The notes under the pieces: model-generated | What the model saw: only the letters and a program-made list of their open reading frames with translations | Databases searched by the model: none | Told to the model about the DNA's origin: nothing | Source of the DNA: Candidatus Woesearchaeota archaeon | Lineage (GTDB): Archaea; Nanobdellota; Nanobdellia; Woesearchaeales; UBA10216 | Assembly: GCA_002688315.1 (NCBI GenBank) | Contig: NZCN01000008.1 | Coordinates: forward strand, 1 to 36,348 | DNA length: 36,348 nucleotides | Reading direction: 5' to 3' | Translations under genes and position numbers: made by a program | Shown: in pieces, positions 23,689-30,670 of the stretch | Layout of the letters: the number at the start of each line of letters is the position of its first letter | Numbering within the stretch: the stretch's first letter is position 1

Positions 23689-23991
23689 ATGGCTGCTGAA
23701 AGATTTTCTGCTAAACGTTACGGTGTACGATATGGCCGTAAGCTAAGAGATAAGATTGGTAGTCTAGACAATGAAAAACGTTCTAATATTTGCCCTTATT
23801 GCCATTATAAAAAAGTAGATAGGCTTTCTGCAGGAATATGGCTTTGCAGAAAATGTGATAGTAAGTTTACAGGCCGCGCTTATACGGTAGGTAAAAAAGT
23901 GGAGGAAACAGTTGTTGAAGAAGCTGAGCCAATTGCTAAAGAGCCAGCAACAGAAACAGAAGAAACAGCTACAGCTAAAGCAACACCTTGA
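23689..23991 (+). CDS. rpl37ae: ribosomal protein eL43 (L37Ae)
   Basis: 100 residues, starting MAAERFSAKRYGVRYGRKLR. The zinc ribbon CPYC, then CRKC about 18 residues later, and the IWLCRKCDSKFTGRAYT segment are diagnostic for the large-subunit protein L37Ae. An extra acidic Glu/Thr/Ala-rich tail of ~30 residues (EETVVEEAEPIAKEPATETE) follows the usual end. The ORF-track version starts 62 codons earlier inside tRNA-Pro and is not real. It heads the conserved archaeal cluster eL43-Rpo12-Pcc1-prefoldin. Confidence 0.95.
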   Translation: MAAERFSAKRYGVRYGRKLRDKIGSLDNEKRSNICPYCHYKKVDRLSAGIWLCRKCDSKFTGRAYTVGKKVEETVVEEAEPIAKEPATETEETATAKATP

Positions 23992-23996
23992 TAAAA

Positions 23997-24134
23997 ATGG
24001 TTGAATACAAATGTTTTGATTGCAATAAAAAAGTATCTGTTGACTATATTAGGAAAAAGATTCGGTGCCCTTATTGTGGCAGTAAAGTGCTCTACAAGTC
24101 AAGGAAAACTTCAACTAAAGTAAAAGCAGTATAA
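23997..24134 (+). CDS. rpo12: RNA polymerase subunit Rpo12 (RpoP)
   Basis: A 45-residue protein, too short for the ORF track: MVEYKCFDCNKKVSVDYI, then RCPYCGSKVLYKS. The two CxxC pairs (CFDC, CPYC) form the zinc ribbon of the small archaeal/eukaryotic polymerase subunit, which helps assemble the Rpo3/Rpo11 platform. It starts 5 bases after the eL43 stop, and its stop overlaps the Pcc1 ATG (TAATG). The gene order is the usual archaeal one. Confidence 0.94.
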   Translation: MVEYKCFDCNKKVSVDYIRKKIRCPYCGSKVLYKSRKTSTKVKAV

Positions 24135-24355
24135 TGTACCAAGCAACAATTTCAGTTGAAGACAAGAACAAGATATTAAAAAAATGTTTCAGTTCAGAAG
24201 ATAAGGATATAAAGAAAGCAAGCTATAAAGTAAGGGAAGATAGGGGAAAAACGTTTTTTGATATAAAAGCTGGCGATTCAGTTGCTTTGAGAACTGTTTT
24301 GAATTCCATAACAAAGATGCTTACAGTAATAGAAAAGATGGGTAAAATAAAATGA
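24134..24355 (+). CDS. pcc1: KEOPS complex subunit Pcc1
   Basis: A 73-residue protein of the CTAG/Pcc1 family: DIKAGDSVALRTVLNSITKM near the end is the family signature. It dimerises the KEOPS complex, which makes N6-threonylcarbamoyladenosine (t6A) at position 37 of ANN-reading tRNAs. The start overlaps the Rpo12 stop by one base, and its stop overlaps the prefoldin ATG (ATGA). The window itself contains a CAU tRNA, a possible t6A substrate. Confidence 0.9.
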   Translation: MYQATISVEDKNKILKKCFSSEDKDIKKASYKVREDRGKTFFDIKAGDSVALRTVLNSITKMLTVIEKMGKIK

Positions 24356-24693
24356 CCGCAGAAAACGAAGAAAAAATTAAGCATTTACAGCGTGCTGAAC
24401 AGAGCATGCAGGCTTTAATGTCTCAAAAACAAGCCTTACAAATGCAGCTTATGGAGCTTGAATCAGCTCTAAAAGAGCTTGAAACCGCAAATGAAGCTTA
24501 CAAAATTGTTGGAAATGTCATGGTTCTTTCTAAAAAAGACAAGCTGGATTCTGATTTAAAGTCAAAAAAAGAAACAGTTGAACTGCGTATAAAAACTCTT
24601 GAAACGCAGGAGAAAGACACCAGGGAAAAAGCAGAAACAATTCAAAAAGAAGTTTTGGAGGCGATGAAGAATGATGACAAAAATGATAAATGA
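24352..24693 (+). CDS. pfdB: prefoldin beta subunit
   Basis: A 113-residue prefoldin beta: two long coiled-coil helices (LQRAEQSMQALMSQKQALQM and KETVELRIKTLETQEKDTRE) joined by the beta-hairpin segment EAYKIVGNVMVLSKKDKLDS. Four beta and two alpha subunits form the jellyfish-shaped hexamer that passes unfolded proteins to the thermosome, which is also encoded in this window. It is translationally coupled to pcc1 by a 4-base overlap. Confidence 0.94.
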   Translation: MTAENEEKIKHLQRAEQSMQALMSQKQALQMQLMELESALKELETANEAYKIVGNVMVLSKKDKLDSDLKSKKETVELRIKTLETQEKDTREKAETIQKEVLEAMKNDDKNDK

Positions 24694-24928
24694 AAAAGTT
24701 GCTAACATGGTTGAAATGATTGCAGAGTTGCAGGAAGATTCAACAATCCCTCGAAACGTTAAAAACAAGTTAGAGTTTTGCTCAAATGCATTGCAGGAAG
24801 ATATTGAGATTTCTTTAAGAGTTGACAAGGCCAAACATGCAATAGAAGAAGTTTCTGAAGACTCAAATTTGGAAGCTTACACCCGCACTCAGCTGTGGAA
24901 CATTGCAAGTGAGCTTGAGAAATTATAG
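24671..24928 (+). CDS. UPF0147 family protein
   Basis: An 85-residue helical protein with the family core DSTIPRNVKNKLEFCSNAL. UPF0147 proteins are conserved across archaea directly after prefoldin beta, and their function is not established. GGAGG at 24657-24661 lies 9 bases before the chosen ATG, and the gene overlaps prefoldin by 23 bases, which favours co-expression. Confidence 0.85.
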   Translation: MMTKMINEKVANMVEMIAELQEDSTIPRNVKNKLEFCSNALQEDIEISLRVDKAKHAIEEVSEDSNLEAYTRTQLWNIASELEKL

Positions 24929-24976
24929 TCAGCCATAAAACAAAATTAATATAATACCTAAAACTAGCTTCTTTTT

Positions 24977-26065
24977 ATGGCATATGAAGAGCAAATTAAG
25001 GAAATAGAAGAAGAAATAAGCACTACCAAGTACAATAAGGCAACTCAGCACCATATTGGGTTGTTGAAAGCTAAAGCTGCCAGGCTGCGTGAGAGAAAAG
25101 AAGCCAGAAGCAGCGGTGGAAAAGCAGGAAGCGGTTATGGTGTTAGAAAAACCGGTGATGCCACTGTTGTTTTGGTTGGTTTTCCTTCTGTAGGCAAATC
25201 TACAATTCTGAATAAAATCACTAATGCTGAATCTAAGATAGCTGATTATGCGTTTACTACACTCACTGTTATTCCTGGAATGATGGATTACAACCATGCA
25301 AAAATTCAGGTTTTAGACATTCCTGGGCTGATAAAAGGAGCTGCTTCAGGAGCAGGCATGGGGAAAGAAATATTATCTGTGGTTAGAAGTTCGGATTTGA
25401 TTGTTTTTGTAGCAGACCCTTTTTCATTAAAGCAGGTTGAAATTCTGCAGAAGGAATTGTATAATGCAGGGATTAGGCTTGATGAAACTCTCCCAAACGT
25501 TAAGATAAAAAGAAAGGAAAAAGGCGGTGTTGATTTTGCAACCACAGTTAAACTTACTCACATTGACAGAAAGACTGTTGAGGATGTTTTAAGGGAGTTT
25601 TCATTTGGCAATGCATCAATTGTAATCAGAGAAAACATAACAGCAGACCAGCTTATTGATGCGATTCAAGGAAATAAAACTTATGTTTCTTCTTTGGTCA
25701 TAATAAATAAGGCAGATATTGCAGGCGAGAAACAGTTAAGCCTGATTAAAAAGATTTATCCAAATGCGCTTATAATGTCAGCGCAAAAAGATAGTCCGGA
25801 AAAAGTTAAAAAAGTTATTTTTGATAATCTTAAACTTATTAGAATTTACCTGAAAGAAGCAGGAAAAAAGGCAGATATGAAAGAGCCTCTTATTGTAAAA
25901 AAGAACAGCACAATAGAAGATATTTGCAGAAGAGTCCATAAAGATTTTTTGAAAAAATTCAAGAGCGCGAAAATATGGGGAAAATCCGCTAAATTCCCTG
26001 GACAAATACTTCACGGCTCGCATGTCTTGATGGACAAGGATGTTGTGCAGATAAATTTAAGATAA
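24977..26065 (+). CDS. DRG/Rbg-type GTPase (OBG superfamily)
   Basis: 362 residues. The helical N-terminus (EEQIKEIEEEISTTKYNKAT) is followed by the G domain with G1 VGFPSVGKSTILN, G2/G3 DYAFTTLTVIPG and LDIPGLI, and G4 NKAD. The C-terminal TGS domain reads IWGKSAKFPGQILHGSHVLM. This is the archaeal homologue of the eukaryotic developmentally regulated GTP-binding proteins, which act on translating ribosomes. TTAATATAAT is centred about 27 bases upstream of the ATG (leaderless). It is convergent with the ATPase operon, with only 2 bases between stops. Confidence 0.93.
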   Translation: MAYEEQIKEIEEEISTTKYNKATQHHIGLLKAKAARLRERKEARSSGGKAGSGYGVRKTGDATVVLVGFPSVGKSTILNKITNAESKIADYAFTTLTVIPGMMDYNHAKIQVLDIPGLIKGAASGAGMGKEILSVVRSSDLIVFVADPFSLKQVEILQKELYNAGIRLDETLPNVKIKRKEKGGVDFATTVKLTHIDRKTVEDVLREFSFGNASIVIRENITADQLIDAIQGNKTYVSSLVIINKADIAGEKQLSLIKKIYPNALIMSAQKDSPEKVKKVIFDNLKLIRIYLKEAGKKADMKEPLIVKKNSTIEDICRRVHKDFLKKFKSAKIWGKSAKFPGQILHGSHVLMDKDVVQINLR

Positions 26066-26067
26066 AG

Positions 26068-27021
26068 TTATTCTTCAGGCTTTACTTTTCCTGTGGACAT
26101 TTCTTCTTCATATGTTCGTATGTTTTCTACATTGTAGCCAGAATAAGTAACTGTGGCTACTGGCTTTTCTTTTATTTTGGTTTTTTCTTCTTTTTCAGTT
26201 TTTTTAGGAACTTTAGTTTTTTTTGCTGTTTTAACAGTTTTATTTTTTTTATTTGCTTTAACTTTTTTGACTGTTTTAGTTTTTGTTTTTAGTGATTTCT
26301 TTTTTGCAGCAGGTTCAGTTGTTTCTAAAAGTGTTCCTACATCTGTAATAGTTAATTCGCTTATTGAAAGCTCAACTGCTTTTCTGCATATGTCTTCGCA
26401 ATTCTGCAATAATCTGCGAGGGTTGCCATTTGACCTCCCATATATTTCTCGTATTACATAGTCAGGAATTAGTTTAAGGTTTCCTATTCTTCTTCTAACA
26501 ACGCCAATTGCTTCTTCAGGCGCAAGGTAAGGAAGAGATATTATATTTCCGTTAAGAGAATTGTTTAAGTGGTTTGTCAACAGTTTTTTATTGTATTCTA
26601 TGCCAAAGAAAACAACTGATTTTATGTTTCCCTGCTCTAAATAGCTGGTTATTTCTTTTGCATCTTCTTTTGAAATGTTTTGAGCTTCATCAACCATAAG
26701 TATCATGTCTTCAGGCACTTGGCCAAAAAGTTTTCCTTTAAGAGTTGAATTTTTCAAAAGATCTGTTACTTCAAGGCACTCATTCTTTATGCAGCTTGCA
26801 TAAATTAATTTCTTTTTTCCGCCAAAAGTAGAAATTATGTTTTTTAACATGCTGGTTTTTCCCATTCCAAGCGGCGCTTCTATAAACTGAATTTCGTTGT
26901 TGCTTATTTTTTCAAGAACTGGCTCAACATGAATTCCTGCTAACTCATTTGTTAATACTGCAGGTTTTATGTTAAAAGGGTTTGAGGAAAAGCCAAGTTT
27001 CCAATACCATAAATCAGCCAT
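26068..27021 (-). CDS. AAA-family ATPase with lysine-rich tail (second of a pair)
   Basis: 317 residues. The N-terminal FSSNPFNIKP resembles the N-P-F entry of ExeA/TniB-like AAA ATPases. Walker A is EAPLGMGKTSM, Walker B MILMVDEAQN with an intact D-E, and a later NGNPRRLLQNCE resembles the sensor-2/lid region. After residue ~235 comes a long basic, disordered tail of K-T-K-K repeats and a short acidic end. It is predicted to be an active ATPase that may bind nucleic acid or membrane through the tail. It overlaps the paralogous upstream gene by 8 bases. Confidence 0.75.
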   Translation of the reverse strand: MADLWYWKLGFSSNPFNIKPAVLTNELAGIHVEPVLEKISNNEIQFIEAPLGMGKTSMLKNIISTFGGKKKLIYASCIKNECLEVTDLLKNSTLKGKLFGQVPEDMILMVDEAQNISKEDAKEITSYLEQGNIKSVVFFGIEYNKKLLTNHLNNSLNGNIISLPYLAPEEAIGVVRRRIGNLKLIPDYVIREIYGRSNGNPRRLLQNCEDICRKAVELSISELTITDVGTLLETTEPAAKKKSLKTKTKTVKKVKANKKNKTVKTAKKTKVPKKTEKEEKTKIKEKPVATVTYSGYNVENIRTYEEEMSTGKVKPEE

Positions 27022-27706
27022 CTATCTCACCTAGATTTTTCTCGCTTACCACAGATTCTCCTGCTTCTGTTGCGTTTTTGCATGTTTTTCCGCAACTTTC
27101 AAGAAAAGAAACAGTGTCTTTCTTTGATTTTGCGTATATTTTTTTGATAATTTTTTCAGGTAAAAATTCGAGAGAGTTAAGCCTGTTTCTAACAAGCTCA
27201 ACAGCATCGCTTGTTGTTAGGGATTTAAGCTTTATTATGCGGTTTCCTATCCTGTCTCTTATGTTATCTGGAAGTTCAGAGTCGTTTCCTGTGAAAATAA
27301 TTGAACGCAGGTAATTGTTGTCATAGTAATATTTTGCTCTTTCAAGTTCTTTATGATTTAATTTTTTAAAGTTATCAAGCATAAGAACCATGCCTTTTGG
27401 CATTAAATTAAGAAGTTTTCCAACAATTCCGTACTTGTTTTGCATTAATTTTTTTATGTCAACTTCATCTGTATTGCAGTCAAAGTATATCACTTTGCGT
27501 TCTCCTTTAAATTTTTCAATTGCAGAAAAAAGCAATGCAGTTTTTCCTGTTCCTTTATTGCCTTCTATTAACATCATATTACCTGCTTCAATGCTGTAAA
27601 CAAGCTCTTCTGTTGGTCCGTTAAGGTGTATTGATTGCTCTATAAATGCTCCTTTTTTTGTGCTGAAAGGGTCTTCAATATAACCGTGGTTTTCATACCA
27701 GCTCAT
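27014..27706 (-). CDS. AAA-family ATPase, paralogue with altered Walker B
   Basis: 230 residues, related to the next gene over its whole length. The N-terminal YIEDPFSTKKGAF corresponds to the neighbour's NPF motif and Walker A is IEGNKGTGKTALLF. Walker B reads GMVLMLDNFKKL, with Asn in place of the usual catalytic Glu, so it may bind but not hydrolyse ATP well. The lysine-rich tail is missing. The pair could form a mixed ring of active and regulatory subunits. The ATG overlaps the upstream membrane-protein stop by 4 bases. Confidence 0.72.
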   Translation of the reverse strand: MSWYENHGYIEDPFSTKKGAFIEQSIHLNGPTEELVYSIEAGNMMLIEGNKGTGKTALLFSAIEKFKGERKVIYFDCNTDEVDIKKLMQNKYGIVGKLLNLMPKGMVLMLDNFKKLNHKELERAKYYYDNNYLRSIIFTGNDSELPDNIRDRIGNRIIKLKSLTTSDAVELVRNRLNSLEFLPEKIIKKIYAKSKKDTVSFLESCGKTCKNATEAGESVVSEKNLGEIDG

Positions 27707-28065
27707 TGTGTCTCCGCTTTTTCTCTGTACGTGTTCGCTTTTTGATAATAATCCTCTGCTTCTTGTGGATTACCTGAATCGTGTAATTCGGATGCTTTTT
27801 TATGTAAGTCGCGCGCGCGCCTCATATTGTTGGAAGCAGTATCGCGCGTCCTGAAATAAATTATTAAAGCAATAGAAACAAGGCCTGCCAGTATTGCCAG
27901 CTTTGTAGACATGCCTAAATCTCTCAAGGAAGAAAACAGTTCAAAAATTGCCAGTTTTACGTAGCCAAAGTATGTTTGGACTGCATTTTCCTGCGCGTAT
28001 GCAGTTTTAGACAAAGCAATAGCTATTAAAAAAAGTAATTTGGATTTTATAAGCATTATTTTCAT
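27703..28065 (-). CDS. membrane protein with TPR-like cytosolic tail
   Basis: About 120 residues, with a signal-like N-terminus (MKIMLIKSKLLFLIAIALSK) ending TAYAQE. A second hydrophobic helix (LAILAGLVSIALIIYF) is followed by a helical tail resembling one TPR repeat (LHDSGNPQEAEDYYQKANTY). The ORF-track start at 28107 is rejected because the TATA box (CATATTTAAATTT) overlaps it; the ATG at 28065 fits the promoter. It is the first gene of the operon with the two ATPases and may tether them to the membrane. Confidence 0.65.
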   Translation of the reverse strand: MKIMLIKSKLLFLIAIALSKTAYAQENAVQTYFGYVKLAIFELFSSLRDLGMSTKLAILAGLVSIALIIYFRTRDTASNNMRRARDLHKKASELHDSGNPQEAEDYYQKANTYREKAETQ

Positions 28066-28173
28066 TAATACCACAGTAAAAGCTGGTTGAGATGCAGAAT
28101 AACCCATATTTAAATTTTTTAGTTTTTTGCTTTATTTTAGTTATAAGAATTGTCTGCGAAAGTAGTGAATTTT

Positions 28174-29064
28174 TTATTGCAAAGATTTAAGATACTCTTT
28201 TTTGTACTTAAATCTGTTTTGTTTTGATAATTTTTCAATTGCTTTGTCAAAACCAGAACCGTATTGTGCTGCAAGCTTTTTTCTGAAAGCAAACTGTTTT
28301 GGCAACCCGATTTTCATTGCTACTTCTCGCAATATTATTTTTTTCTCATCTTTGCTGATTTTGTATTTACCAGGAACGTTCATTGCTGCAATAATCAAAT
28401 CTTTATCCAGAAAAGGTACAAGAAAATTTGCTTTTGTTATTGTAGCTACTTTAAAATCTCTGGATAAATCTCTTGCCCACATGTTTTTCAAGCCATTCCA
28501 GCATTCTTTGTTAACATCTTTTGCGTTTTCGTGACGCTGATAGCCGGCAAATATTTCTTCGCTTCCTAGCCCGCCAAAGAATGTGTTGATTTTATCTTTT
28601 TTAGCCAGCTGAATGGCTGCTAGTTCAACTGCTGCAACACCTACATTAACTACATTTGGCTCTCCCACTACAATTACTGCTTTTTTGATTATTTTCTCTG
28701 CTTCTTTCAAACTATAGAGTTTATAACGCAGTTTCAACTTTAGTTTTTTAGCTACTTTTTTTGCTTCTGTTACGTCTTTGCTGCCTTCCATACCTACACT
28801 ATAGCATATGAAAGTTCCATGCAGTTTCTTTGCAATCAAAGAAATAGTAGAACTGTCAACACCGCCAGAAAGCATTATTCCAAATTTTTTGTTAGGCAGG
28901 CGTTTATTTACTGCTTCGATTAGCTTTTGTTGTAACTCTTCTTTTATTTGTTTTTTATCAGGATTGTAGCTAGTAGCAGCAGTTCTTAAATTTCCAATAT
29001 ATTTTTCCCAATTCTTTCTGCTGACTAATTTTCTGTTTTTCGCTATATTAGCAAGAATAGCCAT
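28174..29064 (-). CDS. stand-alone asparagine-synthetase-type amidotransferase domain
   Basis: 296 residues. The PP-loop FGIMLSGGVDSSTISLIAK (~residue 60) binds and activates ATP, and GGLGSEEIFAGYQRH near residue 170 is the AsnB synthetase signature. The N-terminal glutamine-amidotransferase domain with its catalytic Cys2 is absent, so ammonia would have to come from solution or a partner. It may make asparagine from aspartate or act on another carboxylate. It shares a palindromic promoter with the divergent coiled-coil gene. Confidence 0.82.
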   Translation of the reverse strand: MAILANIAKNRKLVSRKNWEKYIGNLRTAATSYNPDKKQIKEELQQKLIEAVNKRLPNKKFGIMLSGGVDSSTISLIAKKLHGTFICYSVGMEGSKDVTEAKKVAKKLKLKLRYKLYSLKEAEKIIKKAVIVVGEPNVVNVGVAAVELAAIQLAKKDKINTFFGGLGSEEIFAGYQRHENAKDVNKECWNGLKNMWARDLSRDFKVATITKANFLVPFLDKDLIIAAMNVPGKYKISKDEKKIILREVAMKIGLPKQFAFRKKLAAQYGSGFDKAIEKLSKQNRFKYKKEYLKSLQ

Positions 29065-29086
29065 TACTTAAAGCGATTAATAAGAA

Positions 29087-29098
29087 ATATTTAAATAT
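29087..29098. promoter_or_regulatory. palindromic bidirectional TATA box
   Basis: ATATTTAAATAT is its own reverse complement. Its centre (29092.5) lies exactly midway between the divergent ATGs at 29064 and 29121, 28.5 bases from each, the distance expected for leaderless transcription both ways. Confidence 0.75.
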
Positions 29099-29120
29099 GA
29101 CCTTTTAAATCAATTTTATC

Positions 29121-29372
29121 ATGGCAAAAGCTAAAAAAGAAGAAAAGAATGCTCCAGAGCAAAGCAAAGAAGAAAGCATAGGCTTTCATAAAGGCAGTTT
29201 GGCTGTTCTTGCAAAAGAAAGACAGGAAATGCAGAGAATTCTAGCAATAGTTGAGCAGCTCATGCAGATGCATCTTACAGAGCTTAAGGATTTGGGGGTT
29301 GACCTTTCACAGGAAGTTGAAAAAGCCCAAAAACAAGCCACAAAAAAACCGCCGATTGATGAACTGCTTTAA
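29121..29372 (+). CDS. small coiled-coil protein of unknown function
   Basis: 83 residues. The Lys/Glu-rich N-terminus is probably disordered. A helix with heptad character follows (VLAKERQEMQRILAIVEQLM), and the protein ends PPIDELL. No known motif is seen. It is transcribed from the palindromic TATA box, without room for a leader, and is followed after 2 bases by the DUF371 gene, so they form an operon. Confidence 0.65.
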   Translation: MAKAKKEEKNAPEQSKEESIGFHKGSLAVLAKERQEMQRILAIVEQLMQMHLTELKDLGVDLSQEVEKAQKQATKKPPIDELL

Positions 29373-29374
29373 TA

Positions 29375-29764
29375 ATGATTTATTCATTCAATATCTTTGG
29401 TCACAAAAACATTCTCTCCACGCATAAAAATACAGTTGAGTTCACTAAAGAAAGGGAGCTGACAAAAAACGGAGATTGCATTGTTGGAGTAAAAGCTGAT
29501 TTTGAACTATCAAAGTTGAAACAATTTCTGAAATTTGAAAAAGTAAAAATAACAATAAAAGTAGACGACGTTTCAGATACAATAACTGCTGTTCCTAACA
29601 AGGATTTTGCCAGCAATCACGAACTTGTAATCAGGCTAAGTGATTTTTCTTCTGAAAGAACGTTTGCAATAAGAGCAGATAAAGCTGCAGATGACTTAAA
29701 CAAAAAACTAGTTACTGCTTTAAAAGATGGAAAAAAAGCTGTAGTTACTGTTTCTGAAGTATAG
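29375..29764 (+). CDS. DUF371 family protein
   Basis: A 129-residue protein with the archaeal DUF371 signature: IFGHKNILSTHKNTVEFTKE, then LTKNGDCIVGVKADFEL. The family is small, archaeal and largely of unknown function; the G-D-C-I-V-G-V motif is its most conserved part. No signal peptide is present. It is the second gene in an operon with the 83-residue coiled-coil protein. Confidence 0.8.
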   Translation: MIYSFNIFGHKNILSTHKNTVEFTKERELTKNGDCIVGVKADFELSKLKQFLKFEKVKITIKVDDVSDTITAVPNKDFASNHELVIRLSDFSSERTFAIRADKAADDLNKKLVTALKDGKKAVVTVSEV

Positions 29765-29843
29765 GTAATATATAGAAAAGAATTTAAAGACTCTGCGATC
29801 AGTTTATATAAATTATATAAATTTTTGTTTTAAGGGGTTTCAC

Positions 29844-30206
29844 ATGGCAATAGACGATATTAGCAGGCAAATTTTTGAACAGGTTGACGAATTAGTAACT
29901 ATGTGTGTTAACAATGACGGGAGTATGCAACAGAAAGTAGGCGATATCCCTATATGCGGTTATGGTGCCGAAATGCCTTGCGACTGGCGCGGTCCTGATT
30001 TCAGATTAGTCAAGTCCAGGTCAGTTGATGACCCTCTTAGGCAATGGCCAAAGGAAAGAACTTATCGCTGTAAGTATGAAAAAAAAGAGCTACAGCAAAT
30101 ATCCCCAGCAGAAAGATCACTAATTGAAGGAGAATATACTCATAAAGAGTTAAACAGAATAAACGGACTTGGCATGGGAGAAGATATAGGACTTGGACAA
30201 GGTTAA
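29844..30206 (+). CDS. hypothetical cysteine-containing protein
   Basis: A 120-residue soluble protein starting MAIDDISRQIFEQVDELVTM. Four cysteines (TMCVNN, PICGYG, MPCDWRG, YRCKYE) are irregularly spaced and could bind a metal, but this is not a standard zinc motif. Aromatic-basic segments (CDWRGPDFR, LRQWPKERTYRC) are notable. TATATAAAT near 29813-29820 lies about 27 bases before the ATG. The stop overlaps the convergent PUA gene by 4 bases (shared TTAA). Confidence 0.5.
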   Translation: MAIDDISRQIFEQVDELVTMCVNNDGSMQQKVGDIPICGYGAEMPCDWRGPDFRLVKSRSVDDPLRQWPKERTYRCKYEKKELQQISPAERSLIEGEYTHKELNRINGLGMGEDIGLGQG

Positions 30207-30670
30207 ATTCTACTAATACTCATCCTCCTGGATTTGGGAACGAAATTCAGGAGTAAGCCATCCTTTATTCTTCCGCAGCCGAAGAAGTCTTTGTTGTTTT
30301 TGATTAGTACAAAGCTGTTGTTTTCAGCAGAGGTTGTCAAGGTTATGTTGTCTCCTTTCAGCCATTGTTGAAGTTGTTCATCATTCAAACTAATCACATT
30401 TTTGCTGGCTTTTTTGCCTATTATCTGGCTTCCTTCTATGCTTAATCTGAGTTGCTCATGCCTTAATTCGCCAAAGTATAAGCCAAGCGAGTTAACATTT
30501 ACTTCATTTAAGTCTATTTTGTCAATGTCTTTTGTTACAAGAAAAATGTCGTTTTCTTTCTGAAGAAAGCCATAATCAAATTTTTCAGGATAGCCCCATT
30601 GATTCTGCAATATTTTCAGAATTTGCTTAATTTTTTTGCTGTTAAGCACTTCTGCATTTTTGATTATCAT
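30203..30670 (-). CDS. PUA-domain protein, related to NOL1/NOP2/Sun or Nip7 tails
   Basis: About 155 residues. The C-terminal part (SFVLIKNNKDFFGCGRIKDG, then LLNFVPKSRRM) is the PUA-type RNA-binding domain found at the end of archaeal RNA m5C methylases and in Nip7. The N-terminal part (ILKILQNQWGYPEKFDY) resembles the domain preceding PUA in those proteins. No methyltransferase domain is present. It is probably a ribosome-biogenesis or tRNA-binding factor. The ATG at 30670 overlaps the aIF5B stop as TAATG and is preferred over the ORF-track start four codons earlier. Confidence 0.72.
   Translation of the reverse strand: MIIKNAEVLNSKKIKQILKILQNQWGYPEKFDYGFLQKENDIFLVTKDIDKIDLNEVNVNSLGLYFGELRHEQLRLSIEGSQIIGKKASKNVISLNDEQLQQWLKGDNITLTTSAENNSFVLIKNNKDFFGCGRIKDGLLLNFVPKSRRMSISRI

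Noticed and set aside
26153-26461. 102-residue Phe/Val-rich plus ORF resembling a membrane protein
   Set aside because: It is the antisense of the lysine-rich tail of the AAA ATPase; AAA/AAG codons read backwards as TTT/CTT give false hydrophobicity.
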